Source of the DNA: a bacterium
Lineage (GTDB): Bacteria; Ratteibacteria; UBA8468
Direction: 5' to 3'
DNA: 8,425 nucleotides
NCBI GenBank assembly: GCA_030630065.1
Contig: DAOVNU010000022.1
Span: 1 to 8,425, forward strand
The notes below the pieces were generated by a model, which was given only the letters and a program-made list of their open reading frames with translations, was not told where the DNA came from and did no database searches. The translations under genes and the position numbers were made by a program. This document shows positions 1-4,983 of this stretch, piece after piece. The stretch's first letter is position 1; each line of letters starts with the position of its first letter.

Positions 1-102
1 ATAAAGTTTATAGGCGCTGTCTTGATTAAGATAGGTTTTACCTACCGCACAGCCATAAAAAAAAGTAAGAGAAAAAAGAAATAAAAAAGTTATCTTTTTC
101 AA
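1..102 (-). CDS. Putative lipoprotein, N-terminal fragment (runs off the left edge)
   Basis: Reading the minus strand from a TTG at 102 gives 34 open codons to the window edge. The peptide starts MKKITFLFLF, continues with a hydrophobic stretch to about residue 15, then FYGC at residues 15-18. This is the layout of a type II (lipoprotein) signal peptide with Cys18 as the lipidated residue; the lipobox is somewhat atypical, with Phe-Tyr where Leu-Ala/Ser is usual. The mature part begins CAVGKTYLNQD and is too short to assign to a family. The TTG start is inferred from the signal-peptide shape, because no clear Shine-Dalgarno sequence precedes it. The frame stays open upstream (an in-frame ATG lies at 192), but that start would put about 30 residues ahead of the signal peptide. 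The gene follows the ribosomal-type small gene on the same strand and could be the tail of that operon. The lipoprotein nature is fairly likely; the function is unknown. Confidence 0.55.
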   Translation of the reverse strand, partial: MKKITFLFLFSLTFFYGCAVGKTYLNQDSAYKLY

Positions 103-120
103 TTTATTTTTTTCACTAAG

Positions 121-227
121 GCGAGGGAAGTTTCTGTAGCGGCATTTGGCAACGTATGAATGCCCGGATAGAGAGTTGCCTATAGCGAGCATCTCTGCGA
201 GCGTGCCGCCTAAGGAACTTCCCGAGC
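121..227. repeat. Folded imperfect inverted-repeat element between genes
   Basis: This roughly 105-bp stretch lies between the small basic gene and the lipoprotein start and is more GC-rich than its surroundings. Its arms pair over a long range: GGGAAGTT at 125-132 with AACTTCCC at 216-223, then GCGGCA at 139-144 with TGCCGC at 204-209. Inside, GGCAAC at 148-153 pairs with GTTGCC at 175-180. The hexamer GCGAGC occurs twice as a direct repeat (185-190 and 197-202). The result is a branched, cruciform-like fold. No U-tract follows on either strand, so it is not a standard intrinsic terminator. It does not match tmRNA, SRP RNA, RNase P RNA or tRNA as I know them. It may be a dispersed palindromic repeat, an RNA processing or stability element after the operon, or an unassigned structured RNA. 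The pairing is seen in the sequence; the role is unknown. Confidence 0.55.
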
Positions 228-230
228 CCT

Positions 231-326
231 TTATCGTTTTCGTTTCTTATGCCTTTGGGCGCGTAATTTCTTCTTTCTCTTATGCTTGGACATCTTTGCT
301 TTTTTTCTCTTCTTTCCGCAAGGCAT
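231..326 (-). CDS. AURKAIP1/COX24-domain small ribosomal-type protein (31 aa)
   Basis: A 31-residue ORF starts at ATG 326 and ends at TAA 231. It begins MPCGKKRKKAKMSKHKRKKK and ends RAQRHKKRKR; about two thirds of it is Lys, Arg or His. The pattern of M-P-C/S-G-K-K-R-K near the start, then M-x-x-H-K-R-K-K and R-H-K-K-R, matches the bacterial AURKAIP1/COX24-domain proteins. These are relatives of mitochondrial mS38 and of the small mycobacterial ribosomal protein bS22, which bind rRNA in the small subunit. AAGGAG at 332-337 precedes the ATG by 5 nt, and its first bases are part of the hisG stop codon, so the gene is coupled to hisG. Size, start and composition all fit the family. The family call rests on remembered sequence patterns. 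Actual presence in the ribosome is inference. Confidence 0.85.
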   Translation of the reverse strand: MPCGKKRKKAKMSKHKRKKKLRAQRHKKRKR

Positions 327-331
327 TTTTT

Positions 332-337
332 CTCCTT
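332..337 (-). promoter_or_regulatory. Shine-Dalgarno AAGGAG of the 31-aa gene, overlapping the hisG stop
   Basis: On the minus strand the bases read TAAGGAG, five A residues, then ATG. The TAA is the hisG stop (338-336), and the ribosome binding site shares two of its bases. A ribosome terminating hisG therefore sits directly on the initiation site of the next gene. This supports both the 31-aa gene being real and coupled translation. Confidence 0.8.
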
Positions 338-1208
338 AACAGATAACCTTATTCAGTGGATACTCAATAATTCCCTGACCCCCAACCTCTTTAAGCCGGG
401 GAATGAGCTCCTTCATTTCTCTCTTGTCAACAATTACCTCTACCGCACACCAGCCCTTTTCACTCAAGGAGGAAACGGTTGGTTTACGCAAAGCGGGCAA
501 AATGGAAAGGAGTTTTTCCAGTCCTTTTTCTTTAATGTTGAGTTTCAATCCCGCCTTTCCCTCGGCTAATAAAGCACCTTCTAAAAGTAGCGCAACGTTA
601 GAAATTTTCTTTCTTTTCCAGGGATTCTGCAAACTATCTTTGTTGGCAATAAGTCGTGTGGTGGACTCCAAAATAATTTCAAGAATCCTTAAGTTATGGG
701 CAGAAAGCGTCACCCCGGTTTCGGTAAGTTCACTGATTGCATCAACTAATTTACCGGCCTTGATTTCGGTGGCACCCCAGGAAAATTCCACCTTTGCCTT
801 TATTCCCTTTTTCTTTAGATAATCTCCGGTAACATTGACCAGTTCAGTAGCAATTGTCTTTCCCCCTAAATCGGAAACTTTTCTGATTTTGGAATCTCCG
901 GGGACGGCAATTACCAATTTCATCGAGCCAGGACCGCGTTTGGTATAAGGGAGTTCTTTTATTTCCCTGACCTTTGCTCCCGTCTCCAAAATCCAATCCT
1001 TCCCGGTGATTCCTGCATCAAGAGAGCCGTTCTCTACATAACCGGCTATTTCCTGAGCCCTGATTAAAGAAAGTTCCAATTGCGGGTCATCTGCAGAGAC
1101 CAAATAGGACCTCTCCTCCAGCTTTAACTCAAAACCGGCTTTTTTGAAAAGTTTGAGAGTAAAATCCTGTAAACTTCCTTTCGGTATTCCAATCTTTAAT
1201 TTTTTCAT
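336..1208 (-). CDS. hisG: ATP phosphoribosyltransferase, long form
   Basis: Catalyses the first step of histidine synthesis in the cytoplasm: ATP plus PRPP gives N1-(5-phosphoribosyl)-ATP and pyrophosphate. The protein has 290 residues. The N-terminus KIGIPKGSLQ (5-14) and the segment LDAGITGKDW (63-72) are typical of HisG. The PRPP-binding loop ELTETGVTL lies at about 160-168. The length and the C-terminal domain (about 215-290, with GGQGIIEYPLNKV near the end) identify the long form, which carries an ACT-like histidine-feedback domain and does not need HisZ. The start ATG overlaps the accA stop as ATGA (1205-1208), with GAGGA directly upstream and essentially no spacer, so coupling to accA probably drives initiation. 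No other his gene is visible here; the gene sits between a fatty-acid gene and a ribosomal-type gene. The identification is firm. Confidence 0.96.
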   Translation of the reverse strand: MKKLKIGIPKGSLQDFTLKLFKKAGFELKLEERSYLVSADDPQLELSLIRAQEIAGYVENGSLDAGITGKDWILETGAKVREIKELPYTKRGPGSMKLVIAVPGDSKIRKVSDLGGKTIATELVNVTGDYLKKKGIKAKVEFSWGATEIKAGKLVDAISELTETGVTLSAHNLRILEIILESTTRLIANKDSLQNPWKRKKISNVALLLEGALLAEGKAGLKLNIKEKGLEKLLSILPALRKPTVSSLSEKGWCAVEVIVDKREMKELIPRLKEVGGQGIIEYPLNKVIC

Positions 1209-2149
1209 TCCTCAAAGACCCCCATTTTCCTATACTTCTCATAACGGAGATTAAGAAGTTGTTCAATAGGTATTTGATTTAATCTTTTCAAAGAATTTTT
1301 TAACCTCTTTCCGACATTCTCGATTATCTCTTCCTGGTTATGATGCGCCCCTCCTGATGGCTCGGCAATAATTTCATCAATAATCTTCATTCGGAGAAGG
1401 TCGGCAGCGGTAAGTTTTAATGCCTTTGCCGCCTCCTTTTTTGCATCCTGACTCTTCCAGAGAATTGCCGCACAACCTTCAGGAGAGATAACTGAGTAGA
1501 TACTATTTTCCAGCATTAAGACGTAATCTGCCACCCCAATACCCAGCGCACCACCACTGCCCCCCTCACCAATAATGATACAAATAATAGGCGTGCGCAG
1601 AGAAGAAATCTCCATTAAGTTCTTGGCAATGGCTCTCGCCTGGCCTCTTTCTTCTGCCTCTATCCCGGGATGAGCGCCCGGGGTATCAATTAATGTCACC
1701 ACAGGGATATGGAAGCGTTCAGCTAATTTCATCAAACGCAACGCTTTCTGATAGCCCTCGGGATGAGCCATTCCAAAATTCCGTGCCAGATTCTCCCTGG
1801 TATCTTTCCCCTTTTGCTGTCCAATAACAACTATACTTTTACCATCAAATTTACCCAGGCCACCGATGATGGCGGGGTCATCCCCCATACATCTATCTCC
1901 GTGAAGCTCTACAAAGTCCTCAATCAAGACCCTTACATAGTCCATCGTATGTGGACGATTACTACACCTTGCCAACTCCACCTTCTGCCAGGGGGAAAGG
2001 TTGGAAAAAACCGCTTTTTTTCTTTCTTCCAACCTTTTTCGCAATTTTGTCAGTTTTTCACTATAGTCAAGATGCTTTTCCTTGCCTATTTTCTCCAACC
2101 TTGCAATCGCTTTTTTAATTTCAACGATTGGCTTCTCAAATTCTAACAT
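1205..2149 (-). CDS. accA: Acetyl-CoA carboxylase carboxyltransferase, alpha subunit
   Basis: Alpha half of the carboxyltransferase, which with AccD moves the carboxyl group from carboxybiotin to acetyl-CoA to give malonyl-CoA, the first committed step of fatty-acid synthesis. The 314-residue length is normal for bacterial AccA. A charged, helical N-terminal region (about 8-47, probably coiled) precedes a crotonase-like core. Landmarks are GDRCMGDDPAI (84-94), DTPGAHPG (155-162), GEGGSGGALG (194-203) and SPEGCAAILW (222-231). The start codon overlaps the gatC stop by one base (TAATG, 2151-2147). No Shine-Dalgarno sequence is visible, so translation probably depends on reinitiation from gatC. 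The 3' end overlaps hisG by 4 bp. accD is not in the window and must lie elsewhere. Confidence 0.97.
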   Translation of the reverse strand: MLEFEKPIVEIKKAIARLEKIGKEKHLDYSEKLTKLRKRLEERKKAVFSNLSPWQKVELARCSNRPHTMDYVRVLIEDFVELHGDRCMGDDPAIIGGLGKFDGKSIVVIGQQKGKDTRENLARNFGMAHPEGYQKALRLMKLAERFHIPVVTLIDTPGAHPGIEAEERGQARAIAKNLMEISSLRTPIICIIIGEGGSGGALGIGVADYVLMLENSIYSVISPEGCAAILWKSQDAKKEAAKALKLTAADLLRMKIIDEIIAEPSGGAHHNQEEIIENVGKRLKNSLKRLNQIPIEQLLNLRYEKYRKMGVFEE

Positions 2150-2433
2150 TATATTATTTTTGGTACTTTAAAATAACCGTCCTTTTTCGCCGGAGCATTG
2201 GCTAATGCCTCCCTCTGCTCCAACCCTTTACGTACCCTATCTTCACGGAAGCGATTAACCACCGACAAAATATGAGTAGTTTCTCTAACATTTTCCGTAG
2301 ATAAACCTTTCAATTTCTCCACATAAACTAAAATTTCTTCCAAATCCTTTTGATAGTTCTCTATCTCCTCTTCCTTCAATTTAATCTTTGCCAGGCGGCT
2401 AACGTACTTTATATCCTCTTCGGTAATTTTCAT
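2149..2433 (-). CDS. gatC: Asp-tRNA(Asn)/Glu-tRNA(Gln) amidotransferase subunit C
   Basis: Small subunit of the GatCAB amidotransferase, which amidates misacylated Asp-tRNA(Asn) and/or Glu-tRNA(Gln); GatC stabilises the GatA-GatB complex. The protein has 94 residues, the usual size. It opens MKITEEDIKYVSRLAKIKL, continues with an acidic helix around EEEIENYQKDLEEILVYVEK (21-40), and ends KKDGYFKVPKII; the closing F-x-V-P-K-I-I is a hallmark of GatC. The start is therefore secure. It is the first gene of the minus-strand operon. A TTGACT-16 bp-TAAAAT promoter ends 9 nt before its ATG, so the transcript should have almost no leader. gatA and gatB, often adjacent, are absent here; accA follows with a TAATG junction. 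Confidence 0.95.
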   Translation of the reverse strand: MKITEEDIKYVSRLAKIKLKEEEIENYQKDLEEILVYVEKLKGLSTENVRETTHILSVVNRFREDRVRKGLEQREALANAPAKKDGYFKVPKII

Positions 2434-2442
2434 CCTGGGGTT

Positions 2443-2470
2443 ATTTTACCATTTTTTTTTAAAAAGTCAA
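2443..2470 (-). promoter_or_regulatory. Predicted sigma-70 promoter of gatC-accA-hisG
   Basis: On the minus strand TTGACT (2470-2465) and TAAAAT (2448-2443) are separated by 16 bp containing a long A-tract. Each box differs from consensus at one position. The -10 box ends 9 nt before the gatC ATG (2433), so transcription should begin within about 3 nt of the start codon. CCCCAGG lies directly before the ATG, but most of it would not be useful as a Shine-Dalgarno sequence in such a short leader. Confidence 0.7.
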
Positions 2471-2473
2471 TTT

Positions 2474-2502
2474 TTGACATTCCATCCAATTTTGCGTATA
2501 AT
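2474..2502 (+). promoter_or_regulatory. Perfect-consensus sigma-70 promoter of tyrS
   Basis: TTGACA (2474-2479) and TATAAT (2497-2502) are separated by exactly 17 bp, an exact match to the housekeeping consensus in both boxes and spacing. The -10 box ends 9 nt before the tyrS ATG at 2512. With a usual start point about 7 nt past the -10, the mRNA would begin at about 2508-2510. The -35 box lies 3 bp from the divergent gatC -35 box, forming the inverted repeat GTCAA-TTT-TTGAC (2466-2478). Confidence 0.88.
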
Positions 2503-2511
2503 CAAGAAACG

Positions 2512-3708
2512 ATGACTGAACTAAAAAGACAATTAGGGATTATCCGAAAAAACAGTGTGGAAGTTTTACCGGAAAAGGAACTGGTTGAGAAATTGAAACG
2601 TTCCTTGAAGGAGAGGAATCCCTTAAGGGTTAAATACGGAATCGACCCTACCGGCTCTGAGATTCATCTCGGGCACACCGTCCCCATCAGAAAATTAAAG
2701 GATTTTCAGGATTTGGGACACCAGGTTATTTTTCTTGTTGGTGACTTTACGGCAACCATTGGTGACCCTACCGGCAGAAATGAGACCAGGCCAATCCTTT
2801 CCAAAAAACAAATCGAAGAAAATCTTCTCGGTTATAAGAAACAGATTGGGAAAATTCTCAACCTAAAAAAAACTGAATTTCGTTACAATTCGCAGTGGCT
2901 CGCAAAACTCAAGTTAGAGGAACTGCTAAAACTTGCCAAAAATTTTACCATCGCCAGGATTCTGGAACGGGATGATTTCTTTTTAAGGTATAAAAGCGGT
3001 AAACCAATTTTTATGCAGGAGTTCTTTTATCCTTTAATGCAGGGATACGATTCGGTAATTTTAAATAGTGATGTTGAGATTGGAGCAACCGAGCAGAAAT
3101 TTAATCTTCTTGCCGGCAGAAGTTTGCAAGAATCCTTAGGAAAAGAACCTCAGGTAATCATTACCATGCCTGTTTTAGAGGGAACGGACGGCAAAAAAAA
3201 GATGAGTAAAACCTACAATAATTACATTGGTGTTAACGAGAAGCCGGAAGAAATTTACGGGAAGTTGATGTCTACTCCTGATTCTCTGACGAAAAAATAT
3301 TTTTATTTACTTACCGAACTCTCGGAAGGAAAAATAGATGAATTTCTAAAAAATCCTCTCCTGGCAAAGAAAAAACTGGCGGCTTTTATTGTGGAGAGTT
3401 ATTATGGCGAGGAAGAAGCAAAAAAATCGCAAAAACATTTTGAGACAATTTTCCAAAAGAGAAAAATCCCGGAGAAAATACCTGTTTTTACAATAAAAAA
3501 GAATGATTTAAAGGAAGGGAAAATCTGGATTGTCCGATTGCTTTGCTCAACAAAACTGGCTACTTCCCATAATGATGCAAAACGTCTCATTTTACAGAAA
3601 GCGGTTTCCTTGAACGGAGCAATTATCACCAACCCGGATTTAGAGGTTAAACCAAAAGAGGAAATAATCCTTAAGGTCGGAAAACGTCACTTCGTAAAGG
3701 TGAAATAG
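2512..3708 (+). CDS. tyrS: Tyrosyl-tRNA synthetase
   Basis: Attaches tyrosine to tRNA(Tyr) in the cytoplasm; class I aminoacyl-tRNA synthetase. From ATG 2512 the product is 398 residues, typical of the TyrZ-like branch of bacterial TyrRS. The Rossmann catalytic domain carries the HIGH signature as HLGH (52-55), KYGIDPTGSE just before it, the tyrosine-pocket pattern Y-x3-Q-x2-D (Y173, Q177, D180) and the KMSKS loop as KMSKT (230-234). A C-terminal S4 RNA-binding domain spans about 338-398. The frame is open 54 codons further upstream, but that part would run over the promoter and the gatC coding region and is not TyrRS-like. MTELKRQLGIIRKNSVEVLP is the expected N-terminus. No Shine-Dalgarno sequence precedes the ATG, consistent with a leaderless or near-leaderless message. 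A palindromic element begins directly after the TAG stop. Confidence 0.96.
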   Translation: MTELKRQLGIIRKNSVEVLPEKELVEKLKRSLKERNPLRVKYGIDPTGSEIHLGHTVPIRKLKDFQDLGHQVIFLVGDFTATIGDPTGRNETRPILSKKQIEENLLGYKKQIGKILNLKKTEFRYNSQWLAKLKLEELLKLAKNFTIARILERDDFFLRYKSGKPIFMQEFFYPLMQGYDSVILNSDVEIGATEQKFNLLAGRSLQESLGKEPQVIITMPVLEGTDGKKKMSKTYNNYIGVNEKPEEIYGKLMSTPDSLTKKYFYLLTELSEGKIDEFLKNPLLAKKKLAAFIVESYYGEEEAKKSQKHFETIFQKRKIPEKIPVFTIKKNDLKEGKIWIVRLLCSTKLATSHNDAKRLILQKAVSLNGAIITNPDLEVKPKEEIILKVGKRHFVKVK

Positions 3709-3755
3709 TGTAGTGGCAGAGCTTGCTCTGCCTGATAAATCAGGCAACTACAGAA
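3709..3755. repeat. Compact palindromic element with two overlapping hairpins
   Basis: The element begins right after the tyrS stop. An outer pairing TGTAGT (3709-3714) with ACTACA (3747-3752) encloses two inverted repeats. One is GGCAGAGC (3715-3722) with GCTCTGCC (3725-3732). The other is GCCTGAT (3730-3736) with ATCAGGC (3739-3745). The two share bases 3730-3732, so full-length versions of both cannot form at once; shortened forms would give a three-way junction. No T-run follows, so this is not a classical intrinsic terminator. Its layout is that of a small dispersed repeat (REP- or MITE-like). It ends in CTACAGAA (3748-3755), also present in the element at 121-227. Whether it controls the fucose genes or only sits between them cannot be told from the sequence. 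Confidence 0.65.
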
Positions 3756-3768
3756 CCCTTATTTATTT

Positions 3769-3774
3769 AAAGGA
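3769..3774 (+). promoter_or_regulatory. Shine-Dalgarno AAAGGA of the fucosidase gene
   Basis: AAAGGA lies 6 nt before ATG 3781 and supports that start. I could not find a convincing -35/-10 pair between the palindromic element and this site, so transcription may read through from tyrS or use a promoter of another type. Confidence 0.6.
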
Positions 3775-3780
3775 CAAGCA

Positions 3781-4983
3781 ATGAAAAATAATAAAAAAAT
3801 TAATTGGTTTAAAGAAGCAAGATTTGGGATGTTTGTTCACTGGGGATTATATTCCATCCCTGCCAGAGGTGAATGGGTAATGCATATTGAACAAATTCCC
3901 AAGGAAGAATATGCTCAATTAGCAAAACAATTTAATCCAAAGAGATTTAATGCCGATAAATGGGTAAGGTTAGCTATAAGTGCGGGAATGAAATATATAG
4001 TTTTAACCACCAGGCATCATGACGGCTTTTGTCTCTTTGATAGTAAGGTTTCTAACTTTACCTCGGTGAAAACTGCCGCAAAAAAGGACTTTGTTGCCGA
4101 ATACGTAGCCGCCTGTAGAAAGTATAAGATAAAGATTGGGTTTTATTATTCTCTGATGGATTGGTCTCATCCCGAGTATCAGAATAGTATGGAGAAAAAC
4201 AGTCCTGTTTCGCCTCAATTTATTGCCTATTTCCAGACCCAGGTAAAAGAACTCTGCACCAACTACGGCAAGATTGATGTTCTCTGGTTTGATGGAGAAT
4301 GGGACCATTCAGTTAAACAATGGCAATCGGAAAAGTTAGTTAAAATGATTCATAAACTTCAACCAACTGCTTTAATCAATGATCGATTGGGAACCGAATC
4401 CAGGGGAACCCTCGGGGATTTTGGAACGCCGGAGCAGTATATCCCTACCGCATTCCCGGAAAGTTCCGCTCCTTCTCGCTCCTGGGAATCCTGTATGACG
4501 ATGAATGATAATTGGGGCTATTCTGCAGGGGATAAAAACTGGAAATCAACCCGGCAACTAATTATGAATCTGGTTCGCTGTGTTTCCGGGGATGGTAATT
4601 TCCTGCTTAATGTTGGACCCAAACCTGATGGCACGATACCCCCTCCTTCGGTAAGCCGCCTCAAGGAGATTGGTGCCTGGATGAAGATAAACAAAGAGTC
4701 TATTTATGGGTGTGGAAAGACATCTTTTGGCGGAGGGATGGTGGGTTTAACTACCGCCAAGAACAATAAGGCGTATCTTCACATCTTCCGCTGGTCAGGA
4801 AAAGAAATCTGCCTTGCCTGGGTAAAAAATAAAATAAAATCCGCCTATCTATTGGCAAATAATAAAAAAATTTCCGTTTCCCAGAAAAATGACCGACTTT
4901 TTATCAAAGGTCTACCACCAAAAGCACCGAACGATATTGATACAGTTCTTGTGTTGAAACTGGATAGGAGGAAAAATGGCTAA
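3781..4983 (+). CDS. Alpha-L-fucosidase, GH29, probably cytoplasmic
   Basis: Retaining glycoside hydrolase that releases L-fucose from alpha-L-fucosides. The 400-residue protein begins with the GH29 block NWFKEARFGMFVHWGLYS (8-25). TTRHHDGFCLFDS (76-88) and IGFYYSLMDWSHP (119-131) follow, then the nucleophile region VLWFDGEW (167-174) with Asp171 as the expected catalytic nucleophile. WESCMTMNDNWGY (235-247) contains Glu236, a possible acid/base residue, though this position varies in GH29 and is not proved. FLLNVGPKPDG (274-284) closes the TIM-barrel signature. The last 85 or so residues form a small C-terminal domain. There is no signal peptide, so it probably acts inside the cell on imported short fucosides. 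It is the first gene of the fucose block and its stop overlaps fucI by 8 bp. Family assignment is firm; the linkage preference is unknown. Confidence 0.93.
   Translation: MKNNKKINWFKEARFGMFVHWGLYSIPARGEWVMHIEQIPKEEYAQLAKQFNPKRFNADKWVRLAISAGMKYIVLTTRHHDGFCLFDSKVSNFTSVKTAAKKDFVAEYVAACRKYKIKIGFYYSLMDWSHPEYQNSMEKNSPVSPQFIAYFQTQVKELCTNYGKIDVLWFDGEWDHSVKQWQSEKLVKMIHKLQPTALINDRLGTESRGTLGDFGTPEQYIPTAFPESSAPSRSWESCMTMNDNWGYSAGDKNWKSTRQLIMNLVRCVSGDGNFLLNVGPKPDGTIPPPSVSRLKEIGAWMKINKESIYGCGKTSFGGGMVGLTTAKNNKAYLHIFRWSGKEICLAWVKNKIKSAYLLANNKKISVSQKNDRLFIKGLPPKAPNDIDTVLVLKLDRRKNG
4965..4971 (+). promoter_or_regulatory. Strong Shine-Dalgarno TAGGAGG of fucI
   Basis: TAGGAGG lies inside the last codons of the fucosidase gene, followed by four A residues and ATG 4976. 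It is the best ribosome binding site in the window, suggesting that the isomerase is made strongly and not only by coupled reinitiation. Confidence 0.8.

Noticed and set aside
121..227. Known non-coding RNA (SRP RNA, tmRNA, RNase P RNA or 6S RNA)
   Set aside because: The stems and length do not match, and conserved motifs such as the SRP GGAAG-type tetraloop region or the RNase P core are absent.
146..822. Plus-strand ORFs at 146-346, 282-569 and 403-822
   Set aside because: They are opposite-strand shadows of the small ribosomal-type gene and hisG, with no recognisable domains or ribosome binding sites.
1763..2146. Plus-strand ORF opposite accA
   Set aside because: It is antisense to a conserved gene, has no family resemblance and no start signal.
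2451..2465. T9A5 tract as a terminator or slippage-type regulatory site
   Set aside because: It lies in the spacer of the gatC promoter with no preceding stem; it is more simply an A-tract within the promoter.
2350..2511. 54-codon upstream extension of the tyrS frame
   Set aside because: It runs antisense through the start of gatC and across both promoters, has no TyrRS-like sequence, and the ATG at 2512 gives the normal N-terminus.
3709..3755. Intrinsic terminator for tyrS
   Set aside because: The hairpins are strong, but no T-run follows either one on the plus strand, so the standard terminator rule is not met.
4003..4308. Minus-strand ORF inside the fucosidase gene (and another at 4912-5163)
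   Set aside because: They overlap conserved GH29 and FucI coding sequence and show no independent signals.
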